Assembly (NCBI GenBank): GCA_017465825.1
Contig: JAFTVI010000024.1
Location: 53,175-117,174 of the forward strand
DNA from: Clostridia bacterium
Lineage (GTDB): Bacteria > Bacillota > Clostridia > Oscillospirales > Acutalibacteraceae
Length of the DNA: 64,000 bases
Direction: 5' to 3'
Below, in pieces: positions 52,945-59,601 of the stretch. Made by a program: the position numbers and the translations under genes. How positions within the stretch are numbered: position 1 is the stretch's first letter; each line of letters opens with the position of its first letter. The notes under the pieces are model-generated. The model was not told where the DNA came from. It saw nothing but the letters and a program-made list of their open reading frames with translations, and did no database searches.

Positions 52945-53388
52945 ATGAAAGTTTTAAATGAAGTGAAAATCACAGCGGATGCAAAAAGCGTAAATGAAAG
53001 CTATTTAAGAGTTGCCGTTGCATCTCTTGCGGCACAGCTCGACCCTACGGTGGAGGAATTGTCGGATATAAAAACCGCTGTCAGCGAGGCTGTAACCAAT
53101 TGCATCGTCCACGCGTACAAAATGAGAACGGGAAAGATTTACATAACCGCAAGACTTTGCGAAAATCAGCTTATGATTATTAAAATAAGAGATACGGGAG
53201 TGGGTATTCCCGACATACAGAAAGCCAGAGAGCCGCTTTTTACCACAGGCGGCGACGACAGAAGCGGTCTTGGCTTTTCTGTTATGGAATGTTTTTCCGA
53301 TAAGCTGAAAGTAACCTCCAAGGAGGGAAAAGGCACTACGGTTACAATCTATAAAAGGATTCGTGGAAAAAGTGTTAATGAACCGTAA
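52945..53388 (+). CDS. spoIIAB: Anti-sigma F factor / serine kinase SpoIIAB
   Basis: The 147-residue GHKL-type kinase binds sigma-F and phosphorylates SpoIIAA. Motifs are N-box EAVTNCIVHAYK near residue 50, G1 IKIRDTGVGIPD near 85 and G2 GDDRSGLGFSVMECFSD, with GKGTTVTI at the end. The start is four bases after spoIIAA, and the end overlaps sigF by 11 bases. Confidence 0.94.
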   Translation: MKVLNEVKITADAKSVNESYLRVAVASLAAQLDPTVEELSDIKTAVSEAVTNCIVHAYKMRTGKIYITARLCENQLMIIKIRDTGVGIPDIQKAREPLFTTGGDDRSGLGFSVMECFSDKLKVTSKEGKGTTVTIYKRIRGKSVNEP

Positions 53389-54049
53389 CAAAGAAGAATG
53401 CGATCAGCTTGTTATTGAAAATATGGGACTTGTCTATTCCTGTGCAAACAGATTCAGGGGCAGGGGAGTGGAGTTTGACGACCTTGTGCAGTCGGGATGC
53501 GTCGGACTTATAAAAGCATCGTACGGATTTGACGAAACAAGAGGCTTTAAGTTCTCTACCTATGCCGTGCCTGCCATTATCGGCGAAATGAAACGGCTGT
53601 TCCGTGACGGCGGAGCAATAAAAGTGGGCAGGTCAGACAAGGAAAAAGCACGCAACCTTATGTACATCAAGGAATCACTCAGCAAGGAGTTCGGCAGAGA
53701 GCCTACCGTTGGTGAAATAGCAGAAAAGGCGCAGATGAGTGTGGAAGAAACATCACGCTTGCTGTGTGCTATGATGCCCGTAATTTCTCTTACAACAGAG
53801 GAGGATTCGGAAAGCTCACAGAGCGAAATTGACGTAACTCTGGGGGATCCCACAGAGGAAATAGGGGAGAAGCTTGCGCTCAAGGCGGCGGTGGAAAACC
53901 TGTGCGAAAAGGATAAAAAACTGGTTGAATTCCGCTATTTTGCAGGGCTTACCCAGACAGTAACCGCAGAAAAGCTCGGTATGACACAGGTGCAGGTGTC
54001 ACGCAGGGAAAAAGTAATTTTGCAGGAGCTGAGAAGAAAGCTCGGCTGA
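53378..54049 (+). CDS. sigF: Sporulation RNA polymerase sigma-F factor
   Basis: The 223-residue sigma-70-type factor has region 2 (VYSCANRFRGRGVEFDDLVQSGCVGLIKA; FKFSTYAVPAIIGEMKR, read in parts), region 3 (REPTVGEIAEKAQMS) and region 4 (FRYFAGLTQTVTAEKLGMTQVQVSRREKV, read in parts). As the third gene of a spoIIA operon it should be the forespore sigma-F, the main evidence that this organism makes endospores. The ATG at 53378 inside the end of spoIIAB is preferred to a GTG at 53363. Confidence 0.94.
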   Translation: MNRNKEECDQLVIENMGLVYSCANRFRGRGVEFDDLVQSGCVGLIKASYGFDETRGFKFSTYAVPAIIGEMKRLFRDGGAIKVGRSDKEKARNLMYIKESLSKEFGREPTVGEIAEKAQMSVEETSRLLCAMMPVISLTTEEDSESSQSEIDVTLGDPTEEIGEKLALKAAVENLCEKDKKLVEFRYFAGLTQTVTAEKLGMTQVQVSRREKVILQELRRKLG

Positions 54050-54053
54050 AAGT

Positions 54054-54081
54054 ACAGATCGGAATATTCCGGTCTGTTTTT
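54054..54081 (+). terminator. Intrinsic terminator of the spoIIA operon
   Basis: ACAGATCGGA-ATAT-TCCGGTCTGT followed by TTTTG, five bases after the stop codon. Confidence 0.9.
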
Positions 54082-54091
54082 GTGTGTTATG

Positions 54092-54120
54092 TTGACATCG
54101 TATTTTGCTTATGATAAAAT
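54092..54120 (+). promoter_or_regulatory. Promoter of the DUF4180 operon
   Basis: TTGACA, 17 bases, TAAAAT; leader of about 17 bases. Confidence 0.75.
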
Positions 54121-54143
54121 TAACTCAGTAAGGAGTGTAAACA

Positions 54144-54512
54144 ATGAATATTGATAAAATTGATATTAAAGGAAAGACAGTTGCCGTAATAACAGGTGAT
54201 GAAAAAATAATTACTGACGTGCAGTCAGCTCTTGACTTGTTAATGACTGTAAAATATGATGCAGGAACAAAGCTTATTGCAGTTGATAAACAGGTGATTA
54301 CAGAGGATTTTTTTATACTCGGTACAGGTCTTGCAGGGGAAATACTCCAAAAGTTTATTAATTATCAGGCAAAATTTGCGGTGTATGGTGACTTTTCAAA
54401 GTACACAAGCAAGCCTCTTAAAGATTTTATTTATGAAAGTAACAAAGGCAGGGATATATTTTTTGCTGCATCTGTGACGGATGCGGCAGAAAAACTTGCA
54501 AGCGCAGGTTAA
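54144..54512 (+). CDS. DUF4180 domain protein
   Basis: This 122-residue small soluble protein matches DUF4180: DVQSALDLLMTVKYDAGTK, the DKQVITEDFFILGTGLAGEILQKF block and KFAVYGDFSKYTSKPLKDFI. The function of the family is unknown; members often occur next to regulators. Here it leads a tight five-gene operon. Ribosome site AAGGAG. Confidence 0.8.
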   Translation: MNIDKIDIKGKTVAVITGDEKIITDVQSALDLLMTVKYDAGTKLIAVDKQVITEDFFILGTGLAGEILQKFINYQAKFAVYGDFSKYTSKPLKDFIYESNKGRDIFFAASVTDAAEKLASAG

Positions 54513-54524
54513 GGAGGTCGTCTT

Positions 54525-54857
54525 ATGGCAAAATTGGAGAGAAAATTCAACGGCAGTTTCAGCAATCTGCTCAGCAGAATCGAAAACGGAATTCTCAACG
54601 GCAGTATGTCCGCTACGCTTGAAGAATCAAGCGATTTCAGAAGCGGTAATGCCAGATGCAGTGTGCGTGTTTTTGAGCGCTACAGCTATGCAGGCGGCAA
54701 CCGTCTGAGCCTTAGTGTTACACTGTTTCAGGGCGCAGACGGCATAATACATCTTTCAGCCGTTACCTCAGGCGGCAGTAACGCATTGTTTTTCAAGGTC
54801 AATACCTGGGGCGAGGATGCTTTCCTCGATAAGCTTGCTGAACTTCTCGGTGGATAA
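54525..54857 (+). CDS. DUF6054-like small protein
   Basis: The 110-residue soluble protein reads MAKLERKFNGSFSNLLSRIE...RCSVRVFERYSYAGGNRLSL...FKVNTWGEDAFLDKL. I recall this pattern as DUF6054, common in Firmicutes and without known function. AAGGAGG lies upstream. It is 12 bases after the DUF4180 gene. Confidence 0.7.
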   Translation: MAKLERKFNGSFSNLLSRIENGILNGSMSATLEESSDFRSGNARCSVRVFERYSYAGGNRLSLSVTLFQGADGIIHLSAVTSGGSNALFFKVNTWGEDAFLDKLAELLGG

Positions 54858-54872
54858 GGAGGTAAAGGTGAT

Positions 54873-55250
54873 ATGAAAAGCATTAAACCCGGCAGAGGGC
54901 CGTCATTTATGGGCGGAGTTATCAGTATTTTTGTCGGTCTTTTCGGCGTGTTGTGGACTGTTCTTGTTGCAAGCAGCGGCGGCGGAATATTTGCGCTGTT
55001 CGGTCTGATTTTTGTCGCAATCGCCGTTGTTCAGGCTGTATATAACTTTAAAAACGCAACAGGTAAAAACAGATATTCACAGTATGATATCACCGAGGGT
55101 GATGAAGAGCCCGATCCTCTTAATGAACGCTTCGGTTCGTATACAAAGGAATATAAAACAGATACAGACAGCAAATTCTGCCCATATTGCGGTACCCCTG
55201 TTTCTGCTGATTTTGAATTTTGCAATAACTGCGGTAAAAAACTGCCCTGA
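54873..55250 (+). CDS. Small membrane protein with C-terminal zinc ribbon
   Basis: The 125-residue protein has two transmembrane segments (about residues 12-34 and 38-58, VISIFVGLFGVLWTVLVA and GIFALFGLIFVAIAVVQAV), then an acidic linker and a four-Cys zinc ribbon at the very end (FCPYCGTPVSADFEFCNNCGKKL). The ribbon would face the cytoplasm. No enzymatic function is suggested. Its place in the operon makes it a possible membrane anchor or sensor for its neighbours. Confidence 0.75.
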   Translation: MKSIKPGRGPSFMGGVISIFVGLFGVLWTVLVASSGGGIFALFGLIFVAIAVVQAVYNFKNATGKNRYSQYDITEGDEEPDPLNERFGSYTKEYKTDTDSKFCPYCGTPVSADFEFCNNCGKKLP

Positions 55251-55264
55251 TACGGAGATAACTG

Positions 55265-56770
55265 ATGAAAATATTTGATAAATTCAGAAAGCTTGAAATT
55301 GATTGTTCTTTATTAGGTCTTGAGCAAAGCGAAAATTTTGTTGAATATTACTGCACACCGAAAAATGCAAAAATTTTTGCAGCTTCGGGTATTGATGGCA
55401 TACACTACTGCACTGTTCGGCAGTTCGGTGAAATTATATTTGCAGTAAGTCCTATGAACTTCGGCGACTGCGTGCATCCTATTGCACGAAACTTCGAAGA
55501 TTTGCTTCGGCTTTTGTTGCATTGCGGTGATATTGCTGCACTGGAGCAGTGTTATGCCTGGGATGAAGAACAGTACAAGGCTTTTCTCATCGACTGTCCT
55601 GTAACAGAAGAACAACAGGCAGTTTTAGATGAAATTAAGAATAAATACGGTCTTGAACCGATAGAAAATTCTTTTGCATATGTTAAGAAATTACAGGCTG
55701 AATTTGATTTATCGCAGATTCCTTATAATGAGGATTATTATGACCCTGAAATGAATGCAGCGGCACCGGAAGCACCGATTGAATGGGCGGTATACTATGA
55801 CGGCGGCTTTTGGACAAAACATTCCCGCAGCCGTGCAGGAACAGAGATACTCATCAATAAATATTTTCAGTGGGGCAGTCAAACGCTGTATGTTCCCGCT
55901 GTATATTCCTGCTCAAAAGGAATAGTTGTTGATATTTGTGTAAAGGTAGAAGCCTTGCAACTGCAATCATATTTTGACAAGTGGATGCCTTTACTCCAAT
56001 GTGAGGACAGAATGAGTGCTGCACAGCGTGAACAGGCTGAAAGGGAGAATCCTCTTGATTCTGACTTCGTTGCAAAGCTTGAAGTAAACGGTAATGAGCT
56101 TGTACAACAGCACGGTTGCGCAATATCGTGGCTCCCCGAGGCATTTATCCCCGAAGAAATAGCAATTGATAATGAAAATAAGCTTATTTTAGAGCATTAC
56201 GGTATGGACGCAGATTGCGGTTGGTCAGTTCACAGGCTGTCATTTGCGTGGAAAACCAAGCACAAACCGAATGTGAAAAGCATTAATCTGAAATTAGAGC
56301 AACGTCCCGTTTCCATTGAAGGACCTCATTTAAAAAATCCCAAAATCGGTGATACGGTTGATGTGATTCATCCGTTGACGGGCGAAAAGCACATTTTGAC
56401 TGTTCGTGAGTACGAAAAGAACACTCTTGACTTTAAAAGAACTGAATTATCCGATTATGATTTTCCGAAACATCATACTGTAATGACCTACACGCTAACT
56501 CCCGATCTGCCCGACGGTAAATTCCGTGTATGCGATTGCTTGCGTAATGATTCTCCCGTATATGTGGGTGCTCAGTCCCCCGACGGTTCATCAGCAATCG
56601 GCATTATCGGCGGCGCAGACGGACCAACGGCTGTTATGCTTTCAGCTTCAGGTAAAAATGAATCACATATCGCGTGTTCTGCGTTGCATTTTGAACCGAC
56701 GGATAATGTGGAGTGGAAAACAGTATTCCGTGAAAAACTGTGTGCGGATATACAGGTTGATTTAATGTAA
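55265..56770 (+). CDS. Uncharacterised 501-residue protein with a GIIGGADGPT motif
   Basis: This soluble protein has no recognised full-length family. The N-terminal ~110 residues (FAASGIDGIHYCTVRQFGEI; FEDLLRLLLHCGDIAALEQ) look like the SMI1/KNR4-type or similar scaffold seen in many Firmicute hypotheticals, which is only a suggestion. Residues ~330-430 form a beta-rich region with HPLTGEKHILTVREYEKNTL. Near residue 440 the sequence SAIGIIGGADGPTAVMLS repeats a motif otherwise known to me from the beta subunit of sodium-pumping decarboxylases (OadB/GcdB), where it is in a membrane domain. Here there is no membrane segment. It is fourth in a tight operon. Confidence 0.65.
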   Translation: MKIFDKFRKLEIDCSLLGLEQSENFVEYYCTPKNAKIFAASGIDGIHYCTVRQFGEIIFAVSPMNFGDCVHPIARNFEDLLRLLLHCGDIAALEQCYAWDEEQYKAFLIDCPVTEEQQAVLDEIKNKYGLEPIENSFAYVKKLQAEFDLSQIPYNEDYYDPEMNAAAPEAPIEWAVYYDGGFWTKHSRSRAGTEILINKYFQWGSQTLYVPAVYSCSKGIVVDICVKVEALQLQSYFDKWMPLLQCEDRMSAAQREQAERENPLDSDFVAKLEVNGNELVQQHGCAISWLPEAFIPEEIAIDNENKLILEHYGMDADCGWSVHRLSFAWKTKHKPNVKSINLKLEQRPVSIEGPHLKNPKIGDTVDVIHPLTGEKHILTVREYEKNTLDFKRTELSDYDFPKHHTVMTYTLTPDLPDGKFRVCDCLRNDSPVYVGAQSPDGSSAIGIIGGADGPTAVMLSASGKNESHIACSALHFEPTDNVEWKTVFREKLCADIQVDLM

Positions 56771-56785
56771 AAAGGCGGAATAAAT

Positions 56786-57442
56786 ATGACACGTTCAAAA
56801 AAAGAAACAGTTAAAAGATATGCCGCATTGCTTATCGGTCTTTATTTTATGGCGCTGTCCGTAAGACTTTCCGTTGCAACAGGTCTCGGCACATCTCCCA
56901 TTTCCACACTTCCCAATGTTTTTGCATACATATTTCCCGATATATCATTCGGAGTTATAATGTTTATTTGGAATATGGTGTTGCTTGTTGCACAGATAAT
57001 TATTCTCCGCAAGGATTTTAAGCCTGTTCAGCTGTTGCAGATACCGCTGTCATTCGTTTTCAGTGCAATGCTCGACTTCAATCAGTATCTGTTGAGCTTT
57101 ATTACTACCGAAAGCATAGTAATAAAGATTATTATGCTGGTTGCAGGCTGTATTCTGCTGGGATTCAGTGTGTTTATCACAGTACGAGCGAATGTTATAA
57201 TGAACAGCGGTGAGGGTATAGTCAAGGCAATTGCCGACAAAACTCATTTTGAATTCGGCTATGTCAAGGTCGCTCTTGACGTGTCATATGTGGTAATCGG
57301 CGCAGTTATATCCTTTGCTGTTTCCGGCAGACTCAACGGTATAGGATTAGGAACAGTTTTTCTTGCAGTTTGCACAGGCTTTGCGGTAAAATTCTTCACG
57401 AAACTCCTCGGAGCAAAAGTTGATGCATTCTTATCGGAATAA
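56786..57442 (+). CDS. YczE/YyaS-like five-span membrane protein
   Basis: The 218-residue protein has about five hydrophobic spans. It resembles the YczE/YitT-type integral membrane family: RYAALLIGLYFMALSVRLSV, GLGTSPISTLPNVFA, LLQIPLSFVFSAMLDFNQYL, and VRANVIMNSGEGIVKAI. Members are of unknown function, sometimes suggested as transporters. It is the last gene of the DUF4180 operon, before a bidirectional terminator. Confidence 0.78.
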   Translation: MTRSKKETVKRYAALLIGLYFMALSVRLSVATGLGTSPISTLPNVFAYIFPDISFGVIMFIWNMVLLVAQIIILRKDFKPVQLLQIPLSFVFSAMLDFNQYLLSFITTESIVIKIIMLVAGCILLGFSVFITVRANVIMNSGEGIVKAIADKTHFEFGYVKVALDVSYVVIGAVISFAVSGRLNGIGLGTVFLAVCTGFAVKFFTKLLGAKVDAFLSE

Positions 57443-57451
57443 TAAAATCAA

Positions 57452-57477
57452 ATCTCCCGACTTTAAAATCGGGAGAT
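57452..57477. terminator. Bidirectional terminator
   Basis: ATCTCCCGA / TCGGGAGAT with an 8-base loop, between the convergent YczE-like and M28 peptidase genes. The stem is good, with a short T/A tract on either side. Confidence 0.75.
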
Positions 57478-57480
57478 AAT

Positions 57481-58779
57481 TTATTCTTCATCTGCAAATT
57501 TAAGGATTGTTGACATCACAACATCATAACCTGTTTCAATCGCTTCGGGAACAAGCCTGTCATAAGAATCCCGCCTGTTATGGTAGTAATCCGCAGGACC
57601 GGGGTCCATAGCCGCCAGACAGGTTGCCGAAATTCCTTCTTTTGTGAATGCCGCCGCATCTGATGAGCCGAAGAACACATTTGCAAATTTCAGGCTGTCG
57701 TGCCCCGCTTCCTTTGCCGCATCCATTACAAGCTGACAGAATTTTTTGTCGTGCTGTACAGTTCCTGTCATATCTCTGTTATAAACGTTAAGATAATCAA
57801 GGTCTGTGAGTGTATCAACGCATAAAACAGAAGTTTCAACGCCCGAGTCTGTATAATCCGTTTTGTGATCTTTTGCAAATTGCTTTGCACCTCGTAAACC
57901 TGCTTCTTCACCGTCTGTTATCATTGCCACAACATCCGTGTTTTCAAATTTGATTCCTGCCTCATCAAGCATTTTAAGTGCCGAAACCGCCGCCATAGTG
58001 CCTGTAAGGTTATCGTTTGCACCGGGTACAACCTTATTGAAGTCAACGAACAGATAAAGAGTTATCATATTGATAATTGTGAAGAAATGGAACAGAAAAC
58101 CTTTGTTTGTAAGGAATTGTGCAAATTTTCCCTTGTTGCCTGTTGCTTCAAAAACAGCAGAAAGTGCGGCAATAACAGCCGTTGCAATGCCCGATACAAT
58201 AGAGCCAGCCATAATAGGCGTCATACCTTTGCCCTTTCCGTAATAGGTGTGCCGCCACTCATATGCGGAGTCAATGTGACCGTTGATAACGATTCTTTTT
58301 TTCGTTTCACCTGTAGCTTTCCTTGTAGCTATCAGATTTCTGCCCGTAACCTTTTTGTAAAACACATCACAGAATTCTTTGTAAAGGAGAAATTCCAATG
58401 CAGTTACCGTAAGACCGCCAAGGGTCGTTCCGGCAATAATCGCGTGAGGCACAACGGGATTTTTGCAAAGCTTGCCCAATTTCCCAAGCTTGCTTGTGTC
58501 TGCATATTTGCAAACACTGCCGGCAAGGATTGATGCAATAACGGATGCGCCTACTGTTTTAGTAAAATGCGTAAAGGCTTTGGGTGCCATTTTGTATTCT
58601 TCATAATGTGTTTCGTCAGCATATCTGTCAAGGTCTTTCCTCAGCATTTCCATTGCATCGTAAGCCTGCTGACTGCCCGATTCTCTCGGGCCGACCTTTT
58701 GAATTATTTCCGTGATTTTATCAACGGAATATTTTACATTGTCTTTGATAATCTGTTTATCAAAATCTGCAAATTTCAT
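57481..58779 (-). CDS. M28-family metallopeptidase with internal transmembrane segments
   Basis: The 432-residue protein starts at 58779, with AAAGGAG upstream; an N-terminal extension of 21 hydrophobic residues has no ribosome site. M28 zinc ligands appear in order: INGHIDSAYEW (His168, Asp170), GANDNLTG (Asp256), TDGEEAGLRGA (Glu291/Glu292), and a late YYHNRRDSYDRL His. Two pairs of hydrophobic segments interrupt the domain: residues ~75-135, and ~186-247 between the first two ligand motifs (IMAGSIVSGIATAVIAALSA; FLFHFFTIINMITLYLFV). The catalytic domain is thus folded around a membrane insert, so it would act at the membrane, probably on the cytoplasmic side. Substrate unknown (aminopeptidase-like). 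Confidence 0.85.
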   Translation of the reverse strand: MKFADFDKQIIKDNVKYSVDKITEIIQKVGPRESGSQQAYDAMEMLRKDLDRYADETHYEEYKMAPKAFTHFTKTVGASVIASILAGSVCKYADTSKLGKLGKLCKNPVVPHAIIAGTTLGGLTVTALEFLLYKEFCDVFYKKVTGRNLIATRKATGETKKRIVINGHIDSAYEWRHTYYGKGKGMTPIMAGSIVSGIATAVIAALSAVFEATGNKGKFAQFLTNKGFLFHFFTIINMITLYLFVDFNKVVPGANDNLTGTMAAVSALKMLDEAGIKFENTDVVAMITDGEEAGLRGAKQFAKDHKTDYTDSGVETSVLCVDTLTDLDYLNVYNRDMTGTVQHDKKFCQLVMDAAKEAGHDSLKFANVFFGSSDAAAFTKEGISATCLAAMDPGPADYYHNRRDSYDRLVPEAIETGYDVVMSTILKFADEE

Positions 58780-58813
58780 TTTAATTTCTCCTTTAAAATT
58801 CTTTATAGTAATT

Positions 58814-58842
58814 ATTAAAAGGAAAAATGTTGAAATAGTCAA
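58814..58842 (-). promoter_or_regulatory. Candidate promoter of the M28 peptidase gene
   Basis: On the minus strand TTGACT, 17 bases, TTTAAT. Confidence 0.5.
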
Positions 58843-58916
58843 CAGAATGTGGAAAAAGTTTTTTTAATATTTACAGATTGTTAATATTATTCTAAAACAG
58901 AATTATCATTTTTATG

Positions 58917-58953
58917 TATTATTCAACAGTAGCATATGTACTGATGAATAATA
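58917..58953. repeat. 37-base palindrome in the divergent intergenic region
   Basis: TATTATTCA (58917-58925) and TGAATAATA (58945-58953) are perfect arms, with inner CAGTA/TACTG. It lies in a 200-base gene-free stretch between the M28 promoter and the tRNA promoter. It could be an operator or hairpin; nothing else is seen there. Confidence 0.5.
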
Positions 58954-58987
58954 TTTGCCGCATAAAATAAAAATTTACAATCACATC

Positions 58988-59016
58988 TTGACAAAATCAA
59001 TAAATACAATTATAAT
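58988..59016 (+). promoter_or_regulatory. Perfect-consensus promoter of the tRNA-Ala locus
   Basis: TTGACA, 17 bases, TATAAT: 12/12 match. The transcript would start near 59023 and run through three tRNA-like units into tRNA-Ala. Confidence 0.85.
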
Positions 59017-59020
59017 GAGT

Positions 59021-59079
59021 AAGTCATAAGTGATAGATTCTGAAATTACTTGTTCACTATTCACTATTACTTATTACTT
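59021..59079. repeat. Inverted repeat related to the element at 48950
   Basis: AAGTCATAAGTGATAG (59021-59036) is complementary to CTATTACTTATTACTT (59064-59079) with two mismatches. The right arm (TTCACTATTACTTATTACTTCAAA, read in parts) closely matches the right inner arm near 49088-49111. It would form the 5' hairpin of the tRNA-locus transcript. Confidence 0.6.
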
Positions 59080-59086
59080 CAAATTC

Positions 59087-59133
59087 GGGGGTATAGCTCA
59101 GCTGGGAGCCCAAAGCACTCAGAAACGCACCCC
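59087..59133 (+). repeat. tRNA-like truncated unit, copy 1
   Basis: The 47-base unit has GGGGGTATAGCTCAGCTGGG, the first 22 bases of a tRNA-Ala (acceptor 5' strand and D arm), then AGCCCAAAGCACTCAGAAAC and GCACCCC in place of the rest. GGGGT at the start can pair with ACCCC at the end, giving a closed mini-tRNA with a D arm. There is no anticodon arm, T arm or CCA, so it is not a functional tRNA. Confidence 0.75.
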
Positions 59134-59163
59134 ACATTGAGCAGTTGAAAAAATTTAATACAT

Positions 59164-59210
59164 GGGGGTATAGCTCAGCTGGGAGCCCAAGGCACTCAGA
59201 AACGCACCCC
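59164..59210 (+). repeat. tRNA-like truncated unit, copy 2
   Basis: Identical to copy 1 except for one base in the novel part (CCCAAGG for CCCAAAG). It lies 77 bases after copy 1 with an unrelated 30-base linker, and 88 bases before copy 3. Confidence 0.75.
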
Positions 59211-59251
59211 GAAAAAACTTAATAAATAAATTGTTCGATGTACGCCCATAT

Positions 59252-59298
59252 GGGGGCGTAGCTCAGCTGGGAGCCCAAGGCACTCAGAAACGCACCCT
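59252..59298 (+). repeat. tRNA-like truncated unit, copy 3
   Basis: Its first 22 bases (GGGGGCGTAGCTCAGCTGGG + AG) are identical to the true tRNA-Ala downstream; the rest is as in copy 2. The ends pair as GGG-GCGT / ACGC-CCC with one mismatch. The ~41-base spacer before it (59211-59251) is repeated almost exactly before the true tRNA (59299-59340), which shows tandem duplication of an ~88-base unit. Confidence 0.75.
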
Positions 59299-59340
59299 CG
59301 AAAAAACTTAATAAATAAATTGTTCGATGTACGCCCATAT

Positions 59341-59416
<76 letters not shown>

Positions 59417-59418
59417 CA

Positions 59419-59441
59419 GTACATCGAACAATTATTTTTTT
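59419..59441 (+). terminator. Terminator of the tRNA locus formed by a stem that encloses the tRNA
   Basis: GTACATCGAACAATT (59419-59433) is the exact inverse complement of AATTGTTCGATGTAC at 59318-59332 just before the tRNA, and also of the copy at 59229-59243. It is followed by ATTTTTTT. The 15-bp stem with the tRNA as its loop would act both as an intrinsic terminator and as a processing stem. Confidence 0.6.
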
Positions 59442-59461
59442 GCCATAATTTTCATATTTAT

Positions 59462-59493
59462 AAAAATCCGAGGTTTTTGAACCTCGGATTTTT
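59462..59493. terminator. Intrinsic terminator downstream of the tRNA
   Basis: AAAAATCCGAGGTT / AACCTCGGATTTTT, a 14-bp perfect stem, T-rich on both strands; a back-up stop for the tRNA transcript. The following ~100 bases to the next gene are AT-rich without further structure, apart from a weak TTGCAA-17-TACAAT at 59554-59582. Confidence 0.8.
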
Positions 59494-59601
59494 AATATTA
59501 AGCCTTAAAATATGCTCTTTTTATATTTCTAATTTAATTCTACATCCATTTTGTTGCAAAAAAACTAAAAAACAAGTACAATGAATGCAGAGGTGATACA
59601 C

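Noticed and set aside
59087-59133. Copy 1 as an independent tRNA gene
   Set aside because: Only the acceptor 5' strand and D arm are present; anticodon and T arms and CCA are missing.
59087-59298. Three regularly spaced repeats that could be read as a short CRISPR array
   Set aside because: The repeats are 47 bases of tRNA-derived sequence, the last two spacers are nearly identical to each other, and no cas gene is near.
59554-59582. TTGCAA-17-TACAAT as promoter of the XRE membrane protein
   Set aside because: The implied start would fall on the ribosome-binding site; too weak to list as a promoter.
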